Shown: positions 8,841-18,394 of the stretch, piece after piece | How positions within the stretch are numbered: the stretch's first letter is position 1 | How the letters are laid out: each line of letters begins with the position of its first letter | Assembly (NCBI GenBank): GCA_913062815.1 | Contig: CAJXWZ010000002.1 | Location: 124,001-188,000 of the forward strand | DNA length: 64,000 bases | Origin: an uncultured Colwellia sp. | Lineage (GTDB): Bacteria > Pseudomonadota > Gammaproteobacteria > Enterobacterales > Alteromonadaceae | Direction of reading: 5' to 3' | Made by a program: the position numbers and the translations under genes | Notes under the pieces: generated by a model | What the model saw: only the letters and a program-made list of their open reading frames with translations | What the model was told of the DNA's origin: nothing | The model's database searches: none

Positions 8841-9881
8841 GTGTCAGAAGTTCAAAAAGTTGCCGTGATCGGTGCAAGTGGTTATGCCGGTGCCGAATTA
8901 GTAGGTTTATTAAGTCAGCACGATAAAGTTTCAATACAGCATCTTGTTGTGTCGGAAAACTCTACTTCCTGTAGAAAACTTTTCAGCGATTTACATGGCC
9001 GCTGGCAGGGGATATGTGATGTACCCCTGCAATCTTTTTCCACAGCATGGTTTGACGAATATGCAAACTCATTAGATGCAGTTTTCTTTGCTACCCCTCA
9101 CGAATTCAGTGCTGATTGGGCCCAAGCTTTTGTTGATGCAGGTGTAAAAGTATTTGATCTTTCGGGCGGTTTCAGGCTTAAAAACGCAAGTGATTATCCT
9201 GCCTATTATGGCTTCGAGCATGCCAATGTTGAAAGCCTTGCACAAGCAATATACGGTTTAGCAGAATGGCAACATGCAGATATTGCTGATGCTGAATTAG
9301 TAGCTGTTCCAGGCTGTTATCCAACAGCAAGCTTACTTTCCTTAAAACCTATTACAAATAATAACTTACATATTGAAGATTCATTGATTGTTGTCAATGG
9401 AATTAGTGGCGTAACGGGGGCGGGTAGAAGTGCATCGCTGGCAACTAATTTCAATGAAGTGAGTTTAAAACCATACAATATATTACAGCACAGACATCAA
9501 CCAGAGATATCCCAAGAAGCAAATGCACAGGTGATATTTAATCCGCATTTAGCACCTTATAAAAGAGGTTTATTGGCCACAGTTACCTTGCAATTGAAAA
9601 GTGATGTAACAGCTAGCCAAGTGGATGCTGTTTTCAATCAAGCCTATTGCGATACACCACTGGTGAGAATTGTGAATGCTTGGCCACAAATTGGTAATGT
9701 AGCTCACACCCCATTTGCAGATGTTCATTGGCAGTATGATGAAGAAAAACAGGTGGTTGTGGTGAGCTGTGCAATTGATAATTTACTAAAAGGCGCTTCT
9801 TCACAAGCACTACAGTGTTTTAATATTTCGCTAGGTTTACCAAGTGAATATAGTTTGATTTCGCCAAGTAATTATAAATAA
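8841..9881 (+). CDS. argC: N-acetyl-gamma-glutamyl-phosphate reductase
   Basis: ArgC reduces N-acetylglutamyl phosphate to the semialdehyde with NADPH. The 346-residue protein starts with a Rossmann motif (VAVIGASGYAGAELV) and has the active-site Cys in VAVPGCYPTAS. The conserved HRHQPEI segment near the substrate site is also present. The start is a GTG preceded by aataagg; it puts the Rossmann strand at residues 6-20, as expected. It is the first gene of argCBFGH-argA, with argB 10 bp downstream. Confidence 0.95.
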   Translation: MSEVQKVAVIGASGYAGAELVGLLSQHDKVSIQHLVVSENSTSCRKLFSDLHGRWQGICDVPLQSFSTAWFDEYANSLDAVFFATPHEFSADWAQAFVDAGVKVFDLSGGFRLKNASDYPAYYGFEHANVESLAQAIYGLAEWQHADIADAELVAVPGCYPTASLLSLKPITNNNLHIEDSLIVVNGISGVTGAGRSASLATNFNEVSLKPYNILQHRHQPEISQEANAQVIFNPHLAPYKRGLLATVTLQLKSDVTASQVDAVFNQAYCDTPLVRIVNAWPQIGNVAHTPFADVHWQYDEEKQVVVVSCAIDNLLKGASSQALQCFNISLGLPSEYSLISPSNYK

Positions 9882-9891
9882 GGATAAGCAC

Positions 9892-10668
9892 ATGACTAAA
9901 CCACTAGTTATAAAAATCGGCGGAGCAATCTTAGAAAAGCAAGATGCATTAAAGGTGCTACTGAGAGAAATTGTGAACTTACAGCAGGATGCGAAAATTG
10001 TGTTGGTGCATGGCGGTGGTTGTGTAGTTGATGAAATGCTAACACAAGCCAATTTCACCACAGAAAAAAAACATGGTTTACGTGTAACGCCAAAAACTCA
10101 AATAGGCATTATCACTGGAGCTTTAGCAGGCACGGTCAATAAATCTATTGTCGCAACAGCTAACAGTATGCAATTGCCTGCCGTTGGTTTGTCATTAACA
10201 GACGGAGACATGATTTCATGTACCAAGTCTGAGCTTGATTTAGGCGAAGTAGGCGTACCAGCGCCTAAATCTAGCCAATTGCTAGATGCTTTACTTAGCG
10301 GACATTTCTTGCCTGTGATTTCATCTATTGGTGCGTTAAGCACGGGTGATCTTGTTAATGTTAATGCAGATGATGCAGCTGTCGCTATTTGCCAATTACT
10401 TAATGCTGAATTGTTATTATTAACCGATGTTAACGGCGTGAAAGGTGAAACAGGTGAATACTTAACATCACTTAATAGTGAGCAAGCTAACAGCCTAATT
10501 GACCAAGGTGTTATTGCTGGTGGCATGACAGCAAAAGTAAATGCAGCGCTGCAAGCTGCGAATCAATTACGACGAAGTATCGCGGTTGCCAGTTGGCAAT
10601 CGCCAGAGCAAATTCCACTATTACTTGCAGGTCAAGGTGTGGGAACACAAATACAACCTGATCAATAA
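9892..10668 (+). CDS. argB: Acetylglutamate kinase
   Basis: An amino acid kinase family protein of 258 residues that phosphorylates N-acetylglutamate. It has the N-terminal Lys/Gly loop (VIKIGGAILE), VLVHGGGCVVDE for substrate and phosphate binding, and the conserved NVNADDAA and GGMTAKV segments. The short N-terminus, lacking the extra helix of arginine-inhibited hexameric kinases, fits the E. coli-like dimeric, non-inhibited type. It lies in the arg operon between argC and argF with short gaps. Confidence 0.95.
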   Translation: MTKPLVIKIGGAILEKQDALKVLLREIVNLQQDAKIVLVHGGGCVVDEMLTQANFTTEKKHGLRVTPKTQIGIITGALAGTVNKSIVATANSMQLPAVGLSLTDGDMISCTKSELDLGEVGVPAPKSSQLLDALLSGHFLPVISSIGALSTGDLVNVNADDAAVAICQLLNAELLLLTDVNGVKGETGEYLTSLNSEQANSLIDQGVIAGGMTAKVNAALQAANQLRRSIAVASWQSPEQIPLLLAGQGVGTQIQPDQ

Positions 10669-10688
10669 ATTATTAATAGAAGATACTT

Positions 10689-11615
10689 ATGTCATTACAA
10701 CTCAAAAACTTTTTAGCCGATGACGAGCTAAATAAAGAACAATTGCTAGCATTGATAACGTTAGCCATTAATATTAAAAACAACCCCGCTGATTATAGTC
10801 AAGTATTAGCAGGGAAATCGATAGCAATGATTTTTGAGAAGCCATCGTTAAGAACTCATGTGAGTTTTGACATGGGTATAAATAAACTTGGTGGACATGC
10901 ACTTTACTTAGGCCAACAAAATGGCAAGCTTGGTGAGCGTGAGCGTGTTAGTGACTACGCTAAAAATTTATCATGCTATGCCGATGCCATTGTAGCACGT
11001 GTATTTAGTCACGATTCAATTCAAGGGTTAGCTGAACATGCCAGTATTCCTGTAATAAATGCTTTGTGTGATTTATATCATCCGTGCCAAGCCCTCGCTG
11101 ACTTTGTTACTTTAACTGAGCGTTTCTCTGATTTGACTAAGCTTAAATTGGCTTATGTTGGCGACGGTAATAATGTTTCCAATTCATTGATGATCATGGC
11201 GGCAACTTTAGGTGTAGATTTTACTTTAGTAACGCCAGAAGGCTATGAAGCAGAGCAAAGCGTTATCGAGAAGTCGCAAGCCATTGCCGTTGATTCTGGC
11301 GCAAACATCAAAACGACTACTAATATAAAAGCTATTGGTGCACAAGATGTGATTTACACCGATACTTGGATATCAATGGGTGATGAAGATGCCAGTAAAA
11401 AAGCAGAGCTTTTAGCACATTTTGCACCTTTTCAAGTTAATCATGAGCTAATGAAAAATGCCGATGCCAGTGTGGTTATGCATTGTCAGCCAGCGCACTT
11501 AGAAGAAGAGATAACCACAGAATTATTTGATAGTGAAATGGCAGTAGTCTTTCAACAAGCCGAAAATAGAATGTGGGCACAAAATGCCGTATTAACGAGC
11601 TTGTTTAGTCAATAA
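10689..11615 (+). CDS. argF: Ornithine carbamoyltransferase
   Basis: This enzyme makes citrulline from ornithine and carbamoyl phosphate. The 308-residue protein has the carbamoyl-phosphate loop FEKPSLRTHVSF, the second signature DLYHPCQALAD (HPxQ) and the WISMGDE segment. The ornithine-loop Cys is in VVMHCQPAHLEEE, where most family members have HCLP; the Leu to Gln change is visible in the sequence. Length and gene order (between argB and argG) support ornithine rather than another carbamoyl acceptor. The gap to argB is 20 bp. Confidence 0.93.
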   Translation: MSLQLKNFLADDELNKEQLLALITLAINIKNNPADYSQVLAGKSIAMIFEKPSLRTHVSFDMGINKLGGHALYLGQQNGKLGERERVSDYAKNLSCYADAIVARVFSHDSIQGLAEHASIPVINALCDLYHPCQALADFVTLTERFSDLTKLKLAYVGDGNNVSNSLMIMAATLGVDFTLVTPEGYEAEQSVIEKSQAIAVDSGANIKTTTNIKAIGAQDVIYTDTWISMGDEDASKKAELLAHFAPFQVNHELMKNADASVVMHCQPAHLEEEITTELFDSEMAVVFQQAENRMWAQNAVLTSLFSQ

Positions 11616-11689
11616 AATTAAATGTAAGTCAGTTTTATACTTGCTTATGAATAGAACAAATTTAACAACCAAATTTAGAGAACAAAATT

Positions 11690-12928
11690 ATGAGTATTCA
11701 AAAGAAACAAATTAAGAAAGTAGTATTAGCCTATTCAGGTGGTTTAGATACATCGGCTATCATTCCATGGTTAAAAGAAAACTATGATAACTGTGAAGTG
11801 GTTGCTTTTTGCGCTGATGTGGGCCAAGGAGACGAAGAGCTTGAAGGTATTAAAGAAAAGGCTATCGCTTCAGGTGCCTCTGAATGTTATGTTGCCGATC
11901 TTAAAGAAGAGTACGTAAAAGATTATATTTACCCTATCTTAAAAACAGGTTCAGTGTATGAAGGTCAATATTTATTAGGGACTTCAATGGCACGCCCTAT
12001 CATTGCCAAAGCGCATATTGAAGTTGCCCTCAAAGTTGGTGCCGATGCGGTTTGTCATGGTTGTACAGGTAAGGGCAATGACCAAGTTCGTTTTGAATCA
12101 TGCTTTGCCGCACTAGCTCCGCAACTTACAGTGATTGCACCATGGCGTGAGTGGGACATGGTTTCTCGTGAAGATCTATTAGATTACTTGGCGGAGCATG
12201 ATATCCCTTGCTCAGCATCATTGACTAAAATTTATAGTCGTGATGCGAATGCTTGGCATATTTCTCACGAAGGTGGTGAGTTAGAAGACCCATGGTGTGA
12301 GCCTTCAAAAGAAGTATGGACGATGACAGTTGATCCTATGGACGCACCAAATACTCCTGAAACAGTGGCGTTGAGTTTTGTTGAAGGTGAACTAGTATCA
12401 GTTGACGGCCAAGAGCTTTCTCCATACCAAGCGTTAATGTACCTAAATAGTAAAGCAGCAGCACATGGTGTTGGCCGTATAGATATCGTTGAAAACCGTT
12501 TAGTTGGCATGAAATCACGTGGTTGTTACGAAACACCGGGTGGCACAGTATTAATGGCAGCATACAAAGGCTTAGAAACGCTAATTCACGATAAAGAATC
12601 GTTAAAATTCCGTGAGTCAGTTGGTTTAGAATTCTCTCACGTAATTTACGATGGTCGTTGGTTTACCCCGCTAGCAAAAGCGCAACTTGCAGCGGCAGCC
12701 TCTCTAGCAGAAAAAGTCACCGGTGATATTGTGGTTAAACTTTATAAGGGGCAAGCGACAGTAACTCAACGTCGCTCGCCTAACAGCTTATACTCTGAAG
12801 AATTTGCTACTTTTGGTGCCGATGATGTTTATGACCAAAAGCATGCGGAAGGCTTTATCCGTTTGTTTAGTCTTTCAAGTCGCATTGAAGCGCTTAAAGC
12901 TCAAGACGAACAAGCTAAAGGGGAATAA
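11690..12928 (+). CDS. argG: Argininosuccinate synthase
   Basis: ArgG joins citrulline and aspartate using ATP. The 412-residue protein has the N-type ATP pyrophosphatase loop [10 protein letters not shown] near its start, the [16 protein letters not shown] signature and the [10 protein letters not shown] segment. Size and N-terminal P-loop match the shorter, common bacterial class. It lies 74 bp after argF and is followed by a 30-codon ORF that leads into argH. Confidence 0.96.
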   Translation: MSIQKKQIKKVVLAYSGGLDTSAIIPWLKENYDNCEVVAFCADVGQGDEELEGIKEKAIASGASECYVADLKEEYVKDYIYPILKTGSVYEGQYLLGTSMARPIIAKAHIEVALKVGADAVCHGCTGKGNDQVRFESCFAALAPQLTVIAPWREWDMVSREDLLDYLAEHDIPCSASLTKIYSRDANAWHISHEGGELEDPWCEPSKEVWTMTVDPMDAPNTPETVALSFVEGELVSVDGQELSPYQALMYLNSKAAAHGVGRIDIVENRLVGMKSRGCYETPGGTVLMAAYKGLETLIHDKESLKFRESVGLEFSHVIYDGRWFTPLAKAQLAAAASLAEKVTGDIVVKLYKGQATVTQRRSPNSLYSEEFATFGADDVYDQKHAEGFIRLFSLSSRIEALKAQDEQAKGE

Positions 12929-12930
12929 CC

Positions 12931-13023
12931 ATGGCTTTACTTGTGAGATGTGGTGGACGCTTTAACATCGTTAACCCCCTAAATAGTAATAATAGTTTTA
13001 TCGAAAAAAAGTGGAGTAAATAA
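12931..13023 (+). CDS. 30-residue ORF between argG and argH; partial duplicate of the argH start
   Basis: An ATG two bases after the argG stop opens a 30-codon frame that ends in TAA two bases before the argH ATG. The bases around its start (aataaccatggcttta) are identical to those around the argH start at 13026. The encoded [11 protein letters not shown] mirrors argH MALWGGRF with a short insertion. It looks like a degraded tandem copy of the argH 5' end. It could be translated, coupling argG to argH, but no function is claimed. Confidence 0.45.
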   Translation: MALLVRCGGRFNIVNPLNSNNSFIEKKWSK

Positions 13024-13025
13024 CC

Positions 13026-14963
13026 ATGGCTTTATGGGGCGGAAGGTTTAAAGAAAAAGCGAGTGTACAATTTAAAAAGTTTAACGACTCGCTACCTGTT
13101 GATTACCGTATGGCAGTACAAGATATTGTTGGTTCAATTGCTTGGGCCCAATCAATTCATGAAGTTGGCGTGCTAAACGATGAGGAATTAACACGTTTAA
13201 CAGCAGCTTTAAACGAATTAAAAGTATCAGTGGAAGAAAACCCTAAACAAATCTTACTGTCTGATGCAGAAGATATTCACAGTTGGGTTGAAATTCAATT
13301 AATTGAAAAAACAGGGGATTTAGGTAAAAAGCTTCACACAGGCCGCAGTCGTAATGATCAAGTGGCCACCGACTTAAAGTTGTGGTGTAAAGAAACGGGT
13401 GGCGACTTGTTATTTGCTTTAGTAAATTTACAACAAGCCATGATGAATTTGGCTGAGCGGGAAAAAGATACCGTATTGCCCGGTTATACTCATTTACAAC
13501 GTGCTCAACCGGTAACATTCGGACATTGGTGTTTAGCTTATGTGGAAATGTTCAACCGTGATATTGGTCGTTTAAAAGATGCCCTTTATCGTTTAGATGT
13601 ATCCCCTTTAGGCTCTGGTGCACTCGCTGGCACAGGCTATCCTATTGATAGAAATGCACTGGCTAATCGTTTAGGTTTCAGAACCGCCACGATGAATAGC
13701 TTAGATGCGGTTTCAGATAGAGACCATGTTATAGAATTATTGGCCAGTGCGAGCATTTCAATGATGCATTTATCTCGGTTTGCTGAAGATCTCATTTTCT
13801 ATAACTCAGGTGAAGCGGGTTTTGTTGAAATGAGTGATCTGGTGAGCTCTGGTTCATCGTTAATGCCACAAAAGAAAAACCCTGATGCCTGTGAATTAAT
13901 TAGAGGTAAAGCAGGGCGTGTGTTTGGCTCTTTAACAGGCATGCTAACTACCATGAAAGCACTTGCGCTTGCCTATAATAAAGATATGCAAGAGGACAAA
14001 GAAGGTTTATTTGATGCTTTAGATACTTGGCAAGAATGTATGGAAATGGCCGTTTTAGTTGCCGATGGTTTGAAAGTAAACCGTAGCCGTACCTTAGCTG
14101 CAGCTCAACAAGGCTATTCAAACGCGACTGAGCTGGCTGATTATTTAGTCGGTAAAAACATTCCTTTTAGAGAAGCTCATCACATTGTCGGTGAAGTGGT
14201 ATTGGCGGCTATTGAAAAGGGTTGCCCGTTAGAAGATCTAACTATCAGTCAGTTACAAGAATTTAGTGATCAAATTGAGCAAGATGTATACCAGCACCTG
14301 TCAATTGAATCTACCTTAGATAAACGTGAAGCGCTTGGTGGTACCTCACGAGCGCAAGTAGAGAAAGCGATTGCTAATATTCAATCTGGTAATGACGAAA
14401 TACTCAATGAACAAGTGGTAGGCGCACCAGGAAAACAACAGACACAGATAGCACTAAAACAAGTAAAACAACGTTTGAATGCTCAACGAGCTGCGGCGAT
14501 GTCAGTGCGTAGAGCACGTATGTCAGATGTTGAAAAAATACATCAACAAGTTAACATTCAAGCAGACAAGGGTGAAATATTACCACGTACTTTGGATAAT
14601 ATTATTCATGATGTGCAAAACTTTGTCGTTGCCGAACTAGATGGTGTCGTCGTTGGTTGTGCATCACTTTATATCTATCAAACAGGACTTGCCGAAATAC
14701 GCTCAGTGGTTATTGAAGAAAGTGCTCAAAACCAGGGCCAAGGGCAAGCATTAGTACAATACTTGTTAGAATTTGCGCATCAAATGGAATTAGAACAAAT
14801 CATTGTTTTAACTTACATTCCTGAGTATTTCACTAAACTAGGTTTTAATACTATTGATAAGAGTTCTTTAGCTGAAAACATTATCGAAGACAGTGAGCCA
14901 AGTCCTCATAAAGATCCTGCTGATGAAGTAGCGATGGAATATATCGTTGGTCAAACTAAGTAG
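13026..14963 (+). CDS. argH: Argininosuccinate lyase fused to N-acetylglutamate synthase-type GNAT domain, argH(A)
   Basis: A 645-residue bifunctional protein. Residues 1 to about 460 are argininosuccinate lyase: MALWGGRF start, [13 protein letters not shown], and the flexible catalytic loop [12 protein letters not shown]. After a Gln-rich linker, residues about 488-645 form a GNAT domain with the acetyl-CoA loop [13 protein letters not shown] and the YFTKLGF segment typical of the ArgA acetyltransferase half. This argH(A) fusion is known in Vibrio, Moritella and relatives and supplies glutamate acetylation. It is unusual here because a complete argA follows 31 bp downstream. The ribosome site is likely ggagt upstream of the ATG. 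Confidence 0.94.
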   Translation: MALWGGRFKEKASVQFKKFNDSLPVDYRMAVQDIVGSIAWAQSIHEVGVLNDEELTRLTAALNELKVSVEENPKQILLSDAEDIHSWVEIQLIEKTGDLGKKLHTGRSRNDQVATDLKLWCKETGGDLLFALVNLQQAMMNLAEREKDTVLPGYTHLQRAQPVTFGHWCLAYVEMFNRDIGRLKDALYRLDVSPLGSGALAGTGYPIDRNALANRLGFRTATMNSLDAVSDRDHVIELLASASISMMHLSRFAEDLIFYNSGEAGFVEMSDLVSSGSSLMPQKKNPDACELIRGKAGRVFGSLTGMLTTMKALALAYNKDMQEDKEGLFDALDTWQECMEMAVLVADGLKVNRSRTLAAAQQGYSNATELADYLVGKNIPFREAHHIVGEVVLAAIEKGCPLEDLTISQLQEFSDQIEQDVYQHLSIESTLDKREALGGTSRAQVEKAIANIQSGNDEILNEQVVGAPGKQQTQIALKQVKQRLNAQRAAAMSVRRARMSDVEKIHQQVNIQADKGEILPRTLDNIIHDVQNFVVAELDGVVVGCASLYIYQTGLAEIRSVVIEESAQNQGQGQALVQYLLEFAHQMELEQIIVLTYIPEYFTKLGFNTIDKSSLAENIIEDSEPSPHKDPADEVAMEYIVGQTK

Positions 14964-14994
14964 TTAATTTATCAACAAGAGTATTTTGTAAAGA

Positions 14995-16314
14995 ATGGAA
15001 AACATGAATAATAGCGATCAAAATTACGTTAAATGGTTTAGAAACGCAGCACCTTATATTAATGCACATCGTGGTAAAACCGTGGTGTTAATGTTTGGTG
15101 GTGAAGCTGTCTTACACCCTAATTTTGCTAATATAATTCACGACATTTCTTTATTACGCAGTTTAGGCGTAAAACTTGTGGTGGTGCACGGAGCACGACC
15201 ACAAATTGAAGATCGCATTGCGCAGCGAGGCATTAATGGTTATGTTGAAAATAACGTAAGAGTAACTGATGCTGATACACTGGGTGCCGTTAAAGATGCT
15301 ACTGGTTCCTTGCGTTTGCATATTGAAGCGTTACTGAGTACTGGTTTAGCAAACTCGCCTATGCATGGCTCTCAAATTAGGGTGAGTACAGGAAATTTTG
15401 TTATTGCCAAGCCTATGGGGGTACGAGAAGGTATCGATTTTAAATACACTGGCTCGGTACGCAGAATAGATTCTGACGGCATTAATATGCAACTAGACTA
15501 TGGCTCTATTGTGCTGCTTTCACCTATTGGCTACTCACCCACAGGTGAAGTGTTTAATTTGGCTTTAGAGGATGTTGCCGCACAAACAGCAATTGCATTG
15601 AAAGCTGATAAATTAATCACGTTAACAGAAGATGAAGGTTTGCTTGATGAAACTGGCCAGCTCATTAAAAGTTGTAGTGTACGTCGTGTCAACACCTTAC
15701 TTGATGAAAAAGATTGTCATGTTCGCCAGCTACTTTTGCGGGCAATTATTCAAAGTGGTGAAAACGGTGTTGAACGTTGCCATTGTGTAAGTTATCAAAG
15801 TGATACTGCGCTTTTACAAGAGCTATTTACCCGTGATGGTGCAGGAACTCTTATTGCTAAAGATCATAAAGAGCAGCTCTCTACCGCCACTATTGATGAT
15901 GTTGCCGGCATATTAGAGTTACTAGGGCCATTAGAAACTGAAGGGATTTTAGTAAAGAGGTCGCGTGAGTTACTCGAAGTGGAAATTGATAAGTTTATTG
16001 TACTTAAAAAAGAAGATGTCATTATTGCCTGTGCTGCTCTATATCCTTATACCGATGCTAAAACAGGTGAGGTTGCTTGCGTTGCTATTCATCCAGATTA
16101 TCGTAAGGGCAACCGAGGTAGCCGATTAATGACAGCGTTAGAAGATGAAGCCAAGCTGCAGCAACTTGCATCGATATTTGTGCTGACCACAGTCAGCAGT
16201 CATTGGTTTTTAGAGCAGGGATTCATTGAGCAATCAATGAATAAATTACCTGAAAGTAAGCAGAAGATGTATAACTTCCAACGTAACTCTAAAGTTTTTG
16301 TTAAAGACATATAG
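14995..16314 (+). CDS. argA: Amino-acid N-acetyltransferase (N-acetylglutamate synthase)
   Basis: A classical two-domain ArgA of 439 residues. An amino acid kinase-like regulatory domain (KTVVLMFGGEAVLH, LVVVHGARPQIEDR) covers about residues 1-285. A GNAT domain follows with the acetyl-CoA motif HPDYRKGNRGSRLM and the FLEQGF segment. It acetylates glutamate in the first committed step; the kinase-like domain normally binds arginine for feedback inhibition. It is the last gene of the operon. Together with the GNAT half of argH(A), it gives two potential sources of acetylglutamate. A second ATG (MNNSD) lies three codons in. Confidence 0.94.
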   Translation: MENMNNSDQNYVKWFRNAAPYINAHRGKTVVLMFGGEAVLHPNFANIIHDISLLRSLGVKLVVVHGARPQIEDRIAQRGINGYVENNVRVTDADTLGAVKDATGSLRLHIEALLSTGLANSPMHGSQIRVSTGNFVIAKPMGVREGIDFKYTGSVRRIDSDGINMQLDYGSIVLLSPIGYSPTGEVFNLALEDVAAQTAIALKADKLITLTEDEGLLDETGQLIKSCSVRRVNTLLDEKDCHVRQLLLRAIIQSGENGVERCHCVSYQSDTALLQELFTRDGAGTLIAKDHKEQLSTATIDDVAGILELLGPLETEGILVKRSRELLEVEIDKFIVLKKEDVIIACAALYPYTDAKTGEVACVAIHPDYRKGNRGSRLMTALEDEAKLQQLASIFVLTTVSSHWFLEQGFIEQSMNKLPESKQKMYNFQRNSKVFVKDI

Positions 16315-16347
16315 TGGCTGGCGAAAATAACAGAATAGAAGGTTAGT

Positions 16348-17034
16348 TTATGGGTTGAGAGCGCAGGTTTTCTGCTGATTGACCCTTACCCATCGAAATG
16401 AATACATTATAGCTAACTTTGTAATAGCGCTAACTACGGCTAAAAGCAGCAAAGGCCAGCCAAGTTCAAGCCCCATACTTAATGCAAAAGCAATGGTAGA
16501 AATGTCCATAAGTAAAATAAACTGACTCATTTTTAAATCAACCGCACCTGTTTTGCCACTGCGTATTATTAGCATTATTTGATGATAATAGCCTTGTGCA
16601 ATTAATAGGGTAACCACAACAATTAAGTAAGTTGAAATTAGCTTACTTTCATCAATTAGGGTATTACCGTAAAAAAAGCCCAGTCCACCTAAAATAAAGA
16701 TCACCCCAGCAGTAACAAAACTTATGCTTGTTGTCATATTACGTCTGTCTTGCCATATCTCGAAAAGAATGAGCCAAACCAATGTTGAAGCAATAAGTCT
16801 CGGCCAGACTATATAGTGATTAAAAGGCTCTATGCTGTACCCATAAACGAAAAACGAAAAATAAGCGAGAAAACTGACAGAAAATTGGTTCAAAGACAAT
16901 AATTCAGCGGCATTTTGTTTAGATGATTCACACTTTTTTCTCCGCCATATTTTTCTTAGCTGAGAGAAAACACCAATTAAACTAATGAAGATAAAAATGG
17001 TGTTTATAGAGCCGAAAATATTGTACGAGTTCAT
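16348..17034 (-). CDS. Multi-pass membrane protein, PQ-loop/SWEET-like
   Basis: A 228-residue integral membrane protein with about seven hydrophobic segments. The first segment is followed by QLRKIWRRKKCESSKQ and LSLNQFSVSFLAYFSFFVYG, a layout like the PQ-loop repeat of SWEET/SemiSWEET proteins, though without the classic Pro-Gln. The C-terminus is basic. The assignment rests on topology and a loose motif, so function is open. It is convergent with argA and probably monocistronic. A 14-bp palindrome lies 23 bp upstream of its start. Confidence 0.5.
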   Translation of the reverse strand: MNSYNIFGSINTIFIFISLIGVFSQLRKIWRRKKCESSKQNAAELLSLNQFSVSFLAYFSFFVYGYSIEPFNHYIVWPRLIASTLVWLILFEIWQDRRNMTTSISFVTAGVIFILGGLGFFYGNTLIDESKLISTYLIVVVTLLIAQGYYHQIMLIIRSGKTGAVDLKMSQFILLMDISTIAFALSMGLELGWPLLLLAVVSAITKLAIMYSFRWVRVNQQKTCALNP

Positions 17035-17056
17035 GTTTTTTTTATCAATCTGTTAT

Positions 17057-17070
17057 TATTGTCGACAATA
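17057..17070. promoter_or_regulatory. 14-bp palindrome (TGTCGACA core) upstream of the PQ-loop-like gene
   Basis: tattgtcgacaata is a perfect palindrome 23-36 bp upstream of the start at 17034. A second TGTCGACA lies at 17122-17129. The form resembles operators of GntR/FCD-type regulators, but no such gene is nearby. Confidence 0.4.
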
Positions 17071-17138
17071 TACTGGTTAAATTGTATTTAAGCAAGGATG
17101 CAGTATGATATTCCATCTTGGTGTCGACATTTTATGTG

Positions 17139-17717
17139 TCACTGTAGTTGAATATCTGCTAATTCACTATAGCCAGTCAATCGTAAGTTTTTTTGAAAAG
17201 CCATTCGGCATTCAACAGATCTATTTTGTGAAAGCTTAAATTTACTCTTAACTTCTAATACCTCTAATTCAAAGACAGTTATTGCAGAAAGCATTTGTTG
17301 AACAATTTTTTGATTTTTTAATTTATTGAACTCATTGAAGTCCCATTGGGGATCAAAATGTTGACTGATTTTTGCCATGGCCGTTATTTTTTCATCGCTT
17401 GGTTGTATTTTATTTAACTGACAAGTTAAAGATGTAGTTGCATAATTCCACGTTGGCACTAGTTGTTCACTGTGCCAACGTGGAGATATATAGCCATGTG
17501 GCCCAGTAAAAATAACCTTTATTTTAGACTTATCATCCACTACTTTTAGAAATGGGTTATTGTTGGCGAGATGACCTAATAAAGTATTATTTTCTAATAA
17601 TTGCAGTGGGCAATAGACTAGTTCAGAAAAATCTTTATGATTTAGCGGAGCGGAAAGAATTTGTGCAAAAGGGTGAGATACTATGATTGCTTTTTCTTGT
17701 TCAGATAATTTAGACAT
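17139..17717 (-). CDS. PaiB-like FMN-binding negative transcriptional regulator family protein
   Basis: A 192-residue protein with the PaiB-type split-barrel signatures GHLANNNPF, FTGPHGYISPRWH and VPTWNYATTSL. Family members bind FMN, and Bacillus PaiB affects protease and sporulation genes, but the molecular role is unclear. Its start overlaps the end of the upstream GNAT gene by 8 bp, so the two are translationally coupled. A PaiB-like plus acetyltransferase pair recalls the Bacillus paiAB operon, though the GNAT here looks RimJ/RimL-like rather than PaiA-like. The pair is divergent from a MocR regulator that probably controls it. Confidence 0.8.
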   Translation of the reverse strand: MSKLSEQEKAIIVSHPFAQILSAPLNHKDFSELVYCPLQLLENNTLLGHLANNNPFLKVVDDKSKIKVIFTGPHGYISPRWHSEQLVPTWNYATTSLTCQLNKIQPSDEKITAMAKISQHFDPQWDFNEFNKLKNQKIVQQMLSAITVFELEVLEVKSKFKLSQNRSVECRMAFQKNLRLTGYSELADIQLQ

Positions 17718-18309
17718 AGCTGCTCTCCATTTTATTCAATAACTGCTCTTCTACGGTTTGCCACTCGCTATCTATTATCGAAAAAATAACGGTATTTCGA
17801 TAACTCCCGTCAGATAGAATGCGTTGGTTACGTAAAATACCTTCAAATTTTGCCCCTAGCCTTGCAATAGCATTTCTAGACTTTTTATTATTTTCATGAG
17901 TTTTAAATTCAACTCGAATGGCTTCAAGATCTTCAAATGCATGCTTTAATAAACAATACTTGGCGTGAGTATTAATATAACTACGCTGGAATTCAGGAGT
18001 GATGAATGTAAAGCCAATTTCTAAACTTCTATCTTCTCTATTTATTGAACAGTAGCGCGTGCTACCAACAAAGCGATTTGTAGCATTATCATAAATAGCA
18101 AATGGCACATGTTGGCCTTGCTCTGCCATTTGTTGAGAATAAAATAGCCACTCCTCAGTTGCTTTAAGTGAAGTACACTTATCAGGCAGCGACCAAGTCC
18201 AAATTTCAGGAAAAGACCCGGCGTTATAAAACTCAGCCAAATTATTTATTGATAGTGGGCGTAGGGTTACTTTATCGGTTTTTAGTATTGTGAACTGTGG
18301 ATTGAACAT
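17710..18309 (-). CDS. GNAT family N-acetyltransferase (RimJ/RimL-like)
   Basis: A 199-residue acetyltransferase of the RimJ/RimL type: VTLRPLSINNLAEFY at the N-terminus, FVGSTRYCSINREDRSLEIG as the beta4 core, and HENNKKSRNAIARLGAKFEG near the C-terminus. That last segment is characteristic of this subfamily. The substrate is unknown; relatives acetylate ribosomal protein N-termini, small amines or toxins. It heads a two-gene operon with the PaiB-like gene and shares a 101-bp divergent promoter with the MocR gene. Confidence 0.82.
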   Translation of the reverse strand: MFNPQFTILKTDKVTLRPLSINNLAEFYNAGSFPEIWTWSLPDKCTSLKATEEWLFYSQQMAEQGQHVPFAIYDNATNRFVGSTRYCSINREDRSLEIGFTFITPEFQRSYINTHAKYCLLKHAFEDLEAIRVEFKTHENNKKSRNAIARLGAKFEGILRNQRILSDGSYRNTVIFSIIDSEWQTVEEQLLNKMESSYV

Positions 18310-18351
18310 TGTTTTTCTCCATAAATAGAATACTAATATTCTGCCAAATTG

Positions 18352-18394
18352 TGGTATAAATAAAACAACCAGATTTTAAATTTTACTTATACCA
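18352..18394. promoter_or_regulatory. Inverted repeat operator candidate in the GNAT/MocR divergent promoter
   Basis: tggtataa (18352-18359) and ttatacca (18387-18394) are perfect inverted 8-mers whose starts are 35 bp apart. They sit between the divergent starts at 18309 and 18411. Each contains ATACCA on one strand, the core of the known GabR (MocR family) site. Confidence 0.5.

Noticed and set aside
8729-8926. 65-residue ORF overlapping the argC start
   Set aside because: It runs out of frame into argC, has no ribosome site and low-quality composition.
10098-10526. 142-residue ORF antisense to argB
   Set aside because: It is a frame shadow of a conserved enzyme gene.
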